The notes below the pieces were generated by a model. It saw nothing but the letters and a program-made list of their open reading frames with translations, made no database searches and was not told the DNA's origin. The position numbers and the translations under genes were made by a program. Of a DNA stretch of 10,724 bases, positions 1 to 5,283 are shown in pieces. The stretch's first letter is position 1; every line of letters starts with the position of its first letter. This DNA comes from Candidatus Omnitrophota bacterium (GTDB taxonomy: Bacteria > Omnitrophota > Gorgyraeia > Gygaellales > Profunditerraquicolaceae), in assembly GCA_016867005.1 (NCBI GenBank), contig VGKM01000033.1:1-10724 (forward strand). The letters are read 5' to 3'.

Positions 1-606
1 AAGCCTGCCGCCTTCCATACCCATGATCAAAGGCAGGTGCGCAAAATCAGGCAGCTTAAAACCTAATGCCTGATAAAGCATTACCTGCTTGGGGGTATTG
101 GAGATATGGTCATCGCCGCGGATGATATGAGTTATCTCCATGGAAGCATCATCAACGACACAGGCAAAATTATAAGTAGCAGTGCCGTCGGATTTAATCA
201 AAACCTGGTCTTTGATCACGGATGAATCAAACTGTATTTGTCCGCGGATCAGGTCATTAACTAATATTTGCTGCGGGTTTACCTTGAATATTATCGCCTC
301 TTTGCCCTCCGGAGATTTTTCTATGTATGCCTTGCCTTCTTTCAGCAGTTTTTCCGCATACTGGCGGTAAAGCTCAAACCTTTGGCTCTGATAATAAATT
401 TCATCCCAATCAAACCCCAGCCATTTTAAACTGAATAAGATTTCATCTACATATTCCTGCTTGGAGCGGGCCTTATCGGTATCTTCGATCCTTAAAACAA
501 ACTTTCCCTGTTTTGATTCCTTAAAAAGCCAGTTAAATAATGCTGTGCGCCCCCCTCCGATATGCAGGTAACCTGTGGGGCTTGGCGCAAAACGAACTCT
601 AACCAT
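1..606 (-). CDS. gltX: Glutamyl-tRNA synthetase, N-terminal 202 residues (truncated by window edge)
   Basis: Class I aminoacyl-tRNA synthetase that charges tRNA with glutamate in the cytoplasm. My translation from the ATG at 606 opens MVRVRFAPSPTGYLHIGG, with the HIGH-class signature as HIGG at residues 15-18. It continues with RIEDTD at 39-44, the TYNFACVVDD block at about 144-153 and the GDDH block at 164-167. All are GluRS hallmarks, and the last two fit GluRS rather than GlnRS. The visible part ends in IMGMEGGRL, which in this family leads directly into the KMSKS-type loop, so the ATP-binding loop and anticodon domain lie beyond the left edge. The family is usually about 470-490 residues, so roughly 40% is present. 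The start overlaps the korC stop by 8 bp, implying translational coupling. A discriminating or non-discriminating enzyme cannot be told apart without the C-terminus. Confidence 0.96.
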   Translation of the reverse strand, partial: MVRVRFAPSPTGYLHIGGGRTALFNWLFKESKQGKFVLRIEDTDKARSKQEYVDEILFSLKWLGFDWDEIYYQSQRFELYRQYAEKLLKEGKAYIEKSPEGKEAIIFKVNPQQILVNDLIRGQIQFDSSVIKDQVLIKSDGTATYNFACVVDDASMEITHIIRGDDHISNTPKQVMLYQALGFKLPDFAHLPLIMGMEGGRL

Positions 607-1135
607 TAGCGGACTTTGCTCCTTCCTGTAATGCTTTTATATTGATCTCAACCAATGCTTTTTTATCAGCCGGCGCCATTTCGTTAATGGCCTCCTGCGC
701 TGCCCTGATGGGGATAACTGTTTTTTTTGCTAAATATGCCCCTAATGCCACCATATTGGCCACTTTATTATTCCCCAGGCCCTCTGCAATTTCCGTGCAA
801 GGGCATTCCAGAATATCTACTTTGGCTTTCTTAAATTGATGGATGAGAGAACTATTGAGGATCAATAACCCTTTATTTTTTATCCTGTTCTGGAATTTTA
901 TTATAGAAAGCGCGTTCATGGCAATAAGAGTGTCTGCCTTATCTATTAAAGGCGAGCCGATTTCCGTATCCGAAATGATTACCGCGCAATGAGCAGCTCC
1001 GCCGCGCACCTCAGCGCCATAGGCAGGCAGCCAGGTCACAAATTTATTTTCTCTCATCGCAGTTTCCGCTATGACTTTGCCTAAAAGCATTATGCCCTGC
1101 CCGCCGCTGCCGGCGATGATGATCTTTTCCGTCAT
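599..1135 (-). CDS. korC: 2-oxoacid:ferredoxin oxidoreductase, gamma subunit
   Basis: This 178-residue protein is the gamma subunit of a four-subunit 2-oxoacid:acceptor oxidoreductase, which oxidatively decarboxylates a 2-oxoacid to the acyl-CoA while reducing ferredoxin. It shows the family's N-terminal GSGGQGI loop (residues 9-15), the WLPAYGAEVRGG motif (35-46) and the ANMVALGAYLA segment near 126-136. I chose the ATG at 1135 rather than the upstream in-frame start at 1216. From 1135 the protein begins MTEKIIIAGSGGQG, as homologues do, the start overlaps the korB stop as TAATG, and AGGGAG lies a suitable distance upstream. The 27 extra residues of the longer form merely read through the korB tail. 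It closes the delta-alpha-beta-gamma set and overlaps gltX by 8 bp. KGOR and VOR gamma subunits are hard to separate, so the kor name is provisional. Confidence 0.9.
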   Translation of the reverse strand: MTEKIIIAGSGGQGIMLLGKVIAETAMRENKFVTWLPAYGAEVRGGAAHCAVIISDTEIGSPLIDKADTLIAMNALSIIKFQNRIKNKGLLILNSSLIHQFKKAKVDILECPCTEIAEGLGNNKVANMVALGAYLAKKTVIPIRAAQEAINEMAPADKKALVEINIKALQEGAKSANG

Positions 1136-1863
1136 TATTTTATTCTCCCTAACGGGAATTCTTTTGCCATCACTTCTTTGATCCATTCCAGCGACTTTTG
1201 CGGAGACATCCCCCAATAAGTAGGGCAGGGAGATAGGATCTCAACCAGGGAAAAACCAATATTGTTAATCTGGTTTAAAAAGGCGGTTTTTATTGCCTGC
1301 TTTGCTTTAATAATCTCCTGGGGCGAATGGAATGAAACCCGCTCAATATATTTTACAGCAGGCAAAAGCGCCAGCATTTCAGAAATCTTTAGGGGAAAAC
1401 CGTGCGATAAAACATCCCTCCCTGCCGGGGTAGTCGCGGTTTTCTGGCCTGCCAATGTTGTAGGCGCCATCTGGCCGCCGGTCATGCCGTAAACCGCGTT
1501 ATTTATAAAGATCACGGTAAGATTTTCGCCGCGGTTAGCAGCATGTATGGTCTCATTTGTGCCTATGGCTGCTAAATCGCCGTCTCCCTGATAAGTAAAA
1601 ACGATATTTTCCGGCCTGACTCTTTTTATGGCTGTTGCCACCGCCAATGCCCTGCCATGCGCTGCTTCGGAACAATCAAAATTCCAGTATTCATAAGCAA
1701 TGACCGCACAACCCACGGGAGCCAACCCGATCACCTTTTCCCTGATACCCAACTCATCGACGATCTCGGCAATAATGCGGTGAGCCGTGCCATGGCCGCA
1801 TCCTGCGCAGTAATGAGTCGAATTGTCCCTTAATGAAACAGGGTGAGAATAGATTTTATCCAT
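1135..1863 (-). CDS. korB: 2-oxoacid:ferredoxin oxidoreductase, beta subunit (TPP-binding)
   Basis: This 242-residue subunit binds thiamine diphosphate and forms the active site with the alpha subunit. Features visible are C19-x2-C22-G-H-G near the N-terminus, the VGC segment (50-52), AAHGRALA (67-74), the TPP/Mg signature GDGD at 93-96 followed by the NN pair at 121-122, and GMTGGQMAPTT (126-136). The last is typical of the KorB/VorB branch. The length matches the family (about 240-290). No intrinsic ferredoxin domain is present, and the separate delta subunit supplies the clusters. The ATG at 1863 overlaps the end of korA by 8 bp, and the stop overlaps the korC ATG by one base. The likely substrate is 2-oxoglutarate or a branched-chain 2-oxoacid, which sequence inspection cannot decide. 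Confidence 0.92.
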   Translation of the reverse strand: MDKIYSHPVSLRDNSTHYCAGCGHGTAHRIIAEIVDELGIREKVIGLAPVGCAVIAYEYWNFDCSEAAHGRALAVATAIKRVRPENIVFTYQGDGDLAAIGTNETIHAANRGENLTVIFINNAVYGMTGGQMAPTTLAGQKTATTPAGRDVLSHGFPLKISEMLALLPAVKYIERVSFHSPQEIIKAKQAIKTAFLNQINNIGFSLVEILSPCPTYWGMSPQKSLEWIKEVMAKEFPLGRIK

Positions 1864-2902
1864 TTACTCTCCGTATTATATCTTCCTCTGACGGCACGCC
1901 GCCTCCGGCGCGGCCGAGAAAATCTACTTTGGCTTTACCAACAGCCAATTGCACGTCCTCAAGCATCTGTCCATAAGACATCTCAACTGCCAGGTATCTG
2001 GTGTTAGAAGTCAGGTGTTTGGTAAATGCCTTTTCCGGAAAAGGCCAAAGGGTAATAGGCCGGATCAAACCGACTTTTTTCCCCTTACCCCGCAAAGCAT
2101 GTACCGCGCTCCGGGCAATGCGCGCCATTGAACCGTATGCGACAATAATAGTTTTTGCGTCCTTTAAAAATATTTCTTCCCAACGCTGCTCTTTTTGCCT
2201 GATAAGGGCATATTTTTTCTGTAAATTTAAATTGAACTTTTCCAACTCGTTTGTGTCCATATAAAAAGATTTTATGACATTGGGGCTTCTTCCGGCGCAC
2301 CCTGTCAGCGCCCATGGCTTCTTATTTTCGGCTGACGGCTGAAAGCTGACGGCTGAAAGCTGAAGCGGCTCCATCATCTGGCCCAACATCCCGTCTCCCA
2401 GCACCATAACAGGAGCCCTGTATTTATCTGCCAAGTCAAAAGACAAGAACATCTGGTCATAGGCCTCCTGCACGCTGGCAGGCGCCAGCACTATCAAATG
2501 ATAATCGCCATGCCCTCCTCCGCGGGTGGCCTGAAAATAATCCGACTGCGCCGGAGTGATATTGCCCAACCCCGGGCCGGCACGCATCACGTTTACGATT
2601 ACTGCGGGAAGCTCTGCTCCGGCAATATAAGAAATCCCCTCCTGTTTTAAACTTATCCCCGGGCTCGAAGAAGAAGTCATTGCGCGTGCGCCTGCGGCAG
2701 ATGCCCCATAGACCATATTGATTGCCGCCAACTCTGATTCCGCCTGAATAAAAATCCCCGGTTTTCCAGGCATATGAACTGCCATATAAGCGGTCAGTTC
2801 GTTCTGGGGGGTGATCGGATAGCCCGCGTAAAACGTACATCCTGCGTCGATCGCTCCCTGCGCAACTGCCTCATTCCCGGTCATCAGGATTTTTTTCTTC
2901 AT
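1856..2902 (-). CDS. korA: 2-oxoacid:ferredoxin oxidoreductase, alpha subunit
   Basis: This 348-residue alpha subunit carries the pyrimidine-binding and C-terminal transketolase-like domains. Key blocks are GYPITPQ (27-33), the E56-containing QAESELAAI segment, SSSSPGISL (77-85), GPGLGNITPAQSDY (109-122) and GGGHGDY (128-134). A second domain begins near AKTIIVAYGSMARI (about 249-262), with WPFPEKAF (286-293) and VEMSYGQMLEDVQLA (306-320). I chose the ATG at 2902 over an in-frame TTG at 2920, because GAGGTG sits 10 nt upstream of the ATG and homologues begin close to KxxLMTGNEA. This start leaves a 1-bp gap after korD. Two degenerate 7-bp-unit repeats fall inside the gene. One encodes residues 181-191 in the linker before PWALTG, and the other covers about 293-304 before the conserved VEMSYGQM strand. 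Both preserve the frame, so the gene appears functional. Confidence 0.93.
   Translation of the reverse strand: MKKKILMTGNEAVAQGAIDAGCTFYAGYPITPQNELTAYMAVHMPGKPGIFIQAESELAAINMVYGASAAGARAMTSSSSPGISLKQEGISYIAGAELPAVIVNVMRAGPGLGNITPAQSDYFQATRGGGHGDYHLIVLAPASVQEAYDQMFLSFDLADKYRAPVMVLGDGMLGQMMEPLQLSAVSFQPSAENKKPWALTGCAGRSPNVIKSFYMDTNELEKFNLNLQKKYALIRQKEQRWEEIFLKDAKTIIVAYGSMARIARSAVHALRGKGKKVGLIRPITLWPFPEKAFTKHLTSNTRYLAVEMSYGQMLEDVQLAVGKAKVDFLGRAGGGVPSEEDIIRRVNG
1991..2025. repeat. Degenerate heptamer repeat within korA (CAGGTGT family)
   Basis: Five 7-bp units lie on the plus strand: CAGGTAT, CTGGTGT, TAGAAGT, CAGGTGT, TTGGTAA. They are more degenerate than the array at 2331-2365 but share its period. 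On the minus strand they encode about residues 293-304 (FTKHLTSNTRYL), just before the conserved VEMSYGQM strand. Confidence 0.6.
2331..2365. repeat. Heptamer tandem repeat within korA (GCTGAMR family)
   Basis: Five consecutive 7-bp units lie on the plus strand: GCTGACG, GCTGAAA, GCTGACG, GCTGAAA, GCTGAAG. That equals two and a half copies of a 14-bp unit. Translated on the minus strand they give QLSAVSFQPSA (korA residues 181-191), in the linker just before the conserved PWALTG motif. The frame of korA is preserved. Confidence 0.85.
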
Positions 2903-2920
2903 ATTATTTATACACCTCAA
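2903..2920 (-). promoter_or_regulatory. korA ribosome binding site that decides its start
   Basis: On the transcribed strand GAGGTG (2918-2913) lies 10 nt before the ATG at 2902. It is embedded in the last codons of korD. It overlaps an upstream in-frame TTG (2920-2918), which cannot use it and is therefore the less likely start. Confidence 0.6.
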
Positions 2921-3107
2921 TACAACAATCCGGGCAGATAACCGCGCACATCATACAGCCGAGGCATTCAGCATTTTCCCGGAACTCAACCGCTTTTGCG
3001 CCTTTTGAATTTAACGATTTACCCTGTTTAATAGAGCCCTTCGGGCAGACGTTTACGCACAAAAGACACCCTTTACATTTTTCACGGTTTATTGTGATCT
3101 TAGCCAT
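2904..3107 (-). CDS. korD: 2-oxoacid:ferredoxin oxidoreductase, delta subunit (2x[4Fe-4S] ferredoxin)
   Basis: This 67-residue bacterial-type ferredoxin has two complete [4Fe-4S] motifs. The first is C11-x2-C14-x2-C17-x3-C21-P and the second is C48-x2-C51-x2-C54-x3-C58-P, with about 26 residues between them. It begins directly with MAKITINREKCKGC, as delta subunits do, and has no signal peptide or membrane segment, so it should act in the cytoplasm. Its position directly before the alpha, beta and gamma genes identifies it as the delta subunit, carrying electrons from the TPP-bound intermediate to external ferredoxin. The ATG at 3107 overlaps the dxs stop by 8 bp, and the stop is one base from the korA start. 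An extra Cys pair (C61, C62) follows the second motif. The kor symbol is by context; a VOR delta subunit would look the same. Confidence 0.9.
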   Translation of the reverse strand: MAKITINREKCKGCLLCVNVCPKGSIKQGKSLNSKGAKAVEFRENAECLGCMMCAVICPDCCIEVYK

Positions 3108-4953
3108 TATTTTTAAGCACTGCGCTGATTTTCTTAGCGATGCCTTCTTTTGTCAGGCCGTACTTTTCCAAAAGGACTTCCCGTTTTCCGCAGCAGATAA
3201 ATTCGGAAGGAAGCCCTAATCTTACAACCGGCTTATTAATCGCTTCCATTACAGCGCTGCCGAACCCTCCGTCCAAAACCCCCTCTTCTGCGGTAAAAAT
3301 AAAATCAAATTCTGCCCCTATCTCTTGAAGTAATTTTTCATCCAGCGGTTTTACAAAACGCGCATTAATAAGAGTGCCGGATAACCCCTTTGCCTCTAAT
3401 AACTCTACCGCGTCCAAAGACGGCCCGACCATGCTTCCGAAGGCAATTAATGCAAAATCCTTGCCGCCCTTTAATTTCTCGGCTTTCCCCAATTCCAGAT
3501 GATAAAAAGGAAGCCGGATGAGCGGCGTAGATGATTTTGGATATCTTATCGCAACTGGGCGGCCCAAGCCAAAAGAAAACTCCAGCATTTCTTCCAGTTC
3601 ATCCGCATCTTTCGGGGACATGATTGTCAAATTTGGTATAGAGCGCAAATAGGCAATATCAAAAATACCCTGGTGGGTTGCGCCATCTTCTCCGACGATG
3701 CCTGCCCTGTCCAGGCAAATAACCACAGGCAGTTCCTGCAAGGCGATCTCTTCCGCGATCTGGTCATAAGACCTTTGCAGGAATGTCGAATATATGGCGA
3801 TCACAGGTTTTAAACCGGCCTTTGCAAGGCCGGCGGCAAAACAAACGGCGTGTTCTTCGGCGATTCCGACATCAAAAAATCTTGCAGGATACAAGTCCCT
3901 GAATTTATCAAGCCCGGTGCCCTCAGGCATTGCTGCAGTTATAGCGATTATTTTTTTGTCTACGGCAGACAGCCCGGCTAATTTTTCGCTGAATACCTCG
4001 GTGTATGTTTTCTTTGCGTCTTTGTTGGCAAAAGTTTCCCCGGTTTTTATGTCAAATGGGCCTATGCCGTGGAATTTTACCGGGTTATTTTCTGCGGGCG
4101 GGTAACCTTTGCCTTTTTTAGTCACCGCATGCAATACCAGCGGGCCTTTAATATTGATTATTTTCCTTATCACAGGGATCAGGTCATTCAAATTGTGCCC
4201 GTCAAAAGGGCCGAAATAACGGAACCCCAGTTCTTCAAAAAACATGCCCGGGATAAATAAACCTTTAAGCCCCTCTTCAAACCTGTTGGCCAGTTTTATC
4301 ACCCGGCTGCCTTTAGGCATCCTGGATTTCACAAAATTTTCCAAAGAATCTTTAAACCGGTTATAGATAGGCAGAGAGATGAATTTATTAAGGTATGTGC
4401 TTAAGGCGCCTACATTGGGCGCTATACTCAATTCATTTGTATTTAATACAACGAGCATGTCTTTCTTAAGGTGCCCGGCGTTATTTAAACCTTCAAAGCA
4501 AAGCCCGCCGCTTAAAGAACCGTCTCCTATTACGGCGACAACTTTATAATTCTCCTGCTGCAGGTCTCTTGAAACAGCCAGGCCCAATGCAAGGGAAACT
4601 GCGGTTGAGCTGTGGCCGGTGGTAAAAGTATCATAAACCGATTCGTCTTTTGAGGGGAAACCCGTCAACCCCTGGTATTGACGCAGCGTCGGAAAAGAAT
4701 CTTTGCGTTCTGTAAGGATTTTATGGGCATATGCCTGGTGGCCGACATCCCATACGATCTTATCAAGCGGGGTATTCAGGCAATAATGCAGCGCAACGGT
4801 AATCTCTACCGCCCCCAGGCTTGAAGCAAGGTGGCCTCCGGTCCGGGAAACCGTATCGATCATTGCCTCGCGGATTTCTGCGGCGACCTTAGGCAGCCCT
4901 TCCAGGGGGATTTTTCTTAAATCTGCGGGTGAATTGATCTTTTCCAAAAACAT
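3100..4953 (-). CDS. dxs: 1-deoxy-D-xylulose-5-phosphate synthase
   Basis: Dxs condenses pyruvate and glyceraldehyde 3-phosphate, with loss of CO2, to give DXP. This is the first step of the MEP isoprenoid pathway and also feeds thiamine and pyridoxal synthesis. At 617 residues it has full family length. Visible are GGHLASSLGAVE (39-50), DVGHQAYAHKIL (69-80), TTGHSSTAVSLALG (111-124), the TPP motif GDGSLSGG (143-150) with its distal Asn in LNTNELSI (170-177), GIAEEHAVCFAAGLA (363-377, including the catalytic Glu) and the DRAGIVGEDGATHQG block (415-429). The distal TPP motif reads NTN where I expect NDN, but the metal-ligand Asn seems kept. The start overlaps xseB by one base (TAATG) and the stop overlaps korD by 8 bp. 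In E. coli ispA lies between xseB and dxs; here it is absent. Confidence 0.97.
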   Translation of the reverse strand: MFLEKINSPADLRKIPLEGLPKVAAEIREAMIDTVSRTGGHLASSLGAVEITVALHYCLNTPLDKIVWDVGHQAYAHKILTERKDSFPTLRQYQGLTGFPSKDESVYDTFTTGHSSTAVSLALGLAVSRDLQQENYKVVAVIGDGSLSGGLCFEGLNNAGHLKKDMLVVLNTNELSIAPNVGALSTYLNKFISLPIYNRFKDSLENFVKSRMPKGSRVIKLANRFEEGLKGLFIPGMFFEELGFRYFGPFDGHNLNDLIPVIRKIINIKGPLVLHAVTKKGKGYPPAENNPVKFHGIGPFDIKTGETFANKDAKKTYTEVFSEKLAGLSAVDKKIIAITAAMPEGTGLDKFRDLYPARFFDVGIAEEHAVCFAAGLAKAGLKPVIAIYSTFLQRSYDQIAEEIALQELPVVICLDRAGIVGEDGATHQGIFDIAYLRSIPNLTIMSPKDADELEEMLEFSFGLGRPVAIRYPKSSTPLIRLPFYHLELGKAEKLKGGKDFALIAFGSMVGPSLDAVELLEAKGLSGTLINARFVKPLDEKLLQEIGAEFDFIFTAEEGVLDGGFGSAVMEAINKPVVRLGLPSEFICCGKREVLLEKYGLTKEGIAKKISAVLKNNG

Positions 4954-5192
4954 TACTTCTCTTCCCCTTCTTCTTCCGAGAATTTCTCTAAAGAGGCCTT
5001 GCCGTCCTTTTTCATAAGGACCTCGACTTTACGCTGTGCATCGTTGAGCGAGGCCGAGCAGATCTGGGCAAGCTTTACTCCTTCCTCGTATTTCTTAAGC
5101 GAATCCATCAATGTAAGCTTGCCGCTACCCAGTTCTTCGACAATTTTTTGCAGCTTCTTTAAATCATCTTCGAACGACTGTTTATCTTTCAC
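4953..5192 (-). CDS. xseB: Exodeoxyribonuclease VII small subunit
   Basis: This 79-residue helical protein binds in several copies to XseA to form exonuclease VII, which degrades single-stranded DNA from both ends to oligonucleotides. The family pattern is clear: SFEDDLKKLQKIVEELGSG (6-24), LTLMDSLKKYEEGVKLAQIC and a final ASLNDAQRKVEVL helix, with an acidic tail. The start is a GTG at 5192; the next in-frame Met would remove half the domain. The Shine-Dalgarno sequence AAAGGA (5206-5201) lies 8 nt upstream. An in-frame TAA at 5210-5208 prevents a longer protein. The SD and GTG sit inside one arm of a 14-bp perfect inverted repeat (5191-5204 with 5247-5260), so its translation may be controlled by mRNA folding. 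It is coupled by TAATG to dxs. Confidence 0.93.
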   Translation of the reverse strand: MKDKQSFEDDLKKLQKIVEELGSGKLTLMDSLKKYEEGVKLAQICSASLNDAQRKVEVLMKKDGKASLEKFSEEEGEEK

Positions 5193-5269
5193 CCCGCCCT
5201 TCCTTTCTTAACAAATATCCATCAAAACCCCATCCTTCCTGTTTTTAGGAAGGGCGGGGTTCATCCCGC
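5191..5269 (-). promoter_or_regulatory. Mutually exclusive hairpins before xseB (candidate attenuator)
   Basis: One arm, A (5260-5247, ACCCCGCCCTTCCT as transcribed), can pair with three partners. Partner B (5240-5227) is only 6 nt away; extended by one pair to 5226-5261 it has a single C-A mismatch and one G-U wobble. Partner C (5204-5191) gives 14 perfect pairs but a 42-nt loop, and covers the xseB SD and part of its GTG. A short 5' partner, GCGGG (5269-5265), pairs with CCCGC (5258-5254) and puts the leader ATG in a hexaloop. B and C are direct repeats differing at two positions. A:B is followed by only UUUU, so it would be at best a weak intrinsic terminator. The layout resembles translational attenuation; regulation is inferred. 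Confidence 0.5.
5208..5264 (-). CDS. Candidate 18-codon leader peptide upstream of xseB
   Basis: On the transcribed strand GAGGA (5276-5272) lies 7 nt before an ATG (5264-5262), a better-spaced ribosome binding site than several real genes here have. The ATG opens MNPALPKNRKDGVLMDIC and ends at TAA (5210-5208), 15 bases before the xseB GTG and in the same frame. The ORF contains both arms of the hairpin 5226-5261. A translating ribosome would therefore disrupt or shift the pairing that involves the xseB start region. I do not recognise the peptide. It may be a regulatory leader whose translation matters more than its product, or a chance ORF inside a palindromic element. No homologue comparison was possible. 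Confidence 0.4.
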   Translation of the reverse strand: MNPALPKNRKDGVLMDIC

Positions 5270-5283
5270 TATCCTCAGCAAAC

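Noticed and set aside
1136..1216. A 27-residue N-terminal extension of korC starting at 1216.
   Set aside because: The extension is antisense-free out-of-frame reading of the korB tail. The ATG at 1135 has a ribosome binding site, a TAATG coupling and matches family N-termini.
2028..2045. An 18-bp perfect palindrome GCCTTTTCCGGAAAAGGC in korA.
   Set aside because: It encodes the conserved PFPEKA of the family's WPFPEKAF motif, so protein sequence explains it. No gene start or end lies nearby.
3815..3833. Inverted repeat with 8-bp arms and a 3-nt loop in dxs.
   Set aside because: It lies in codons for the conserved AGLAKAGL segment, has no T run, and is mid-gene, so it is not a terminator.
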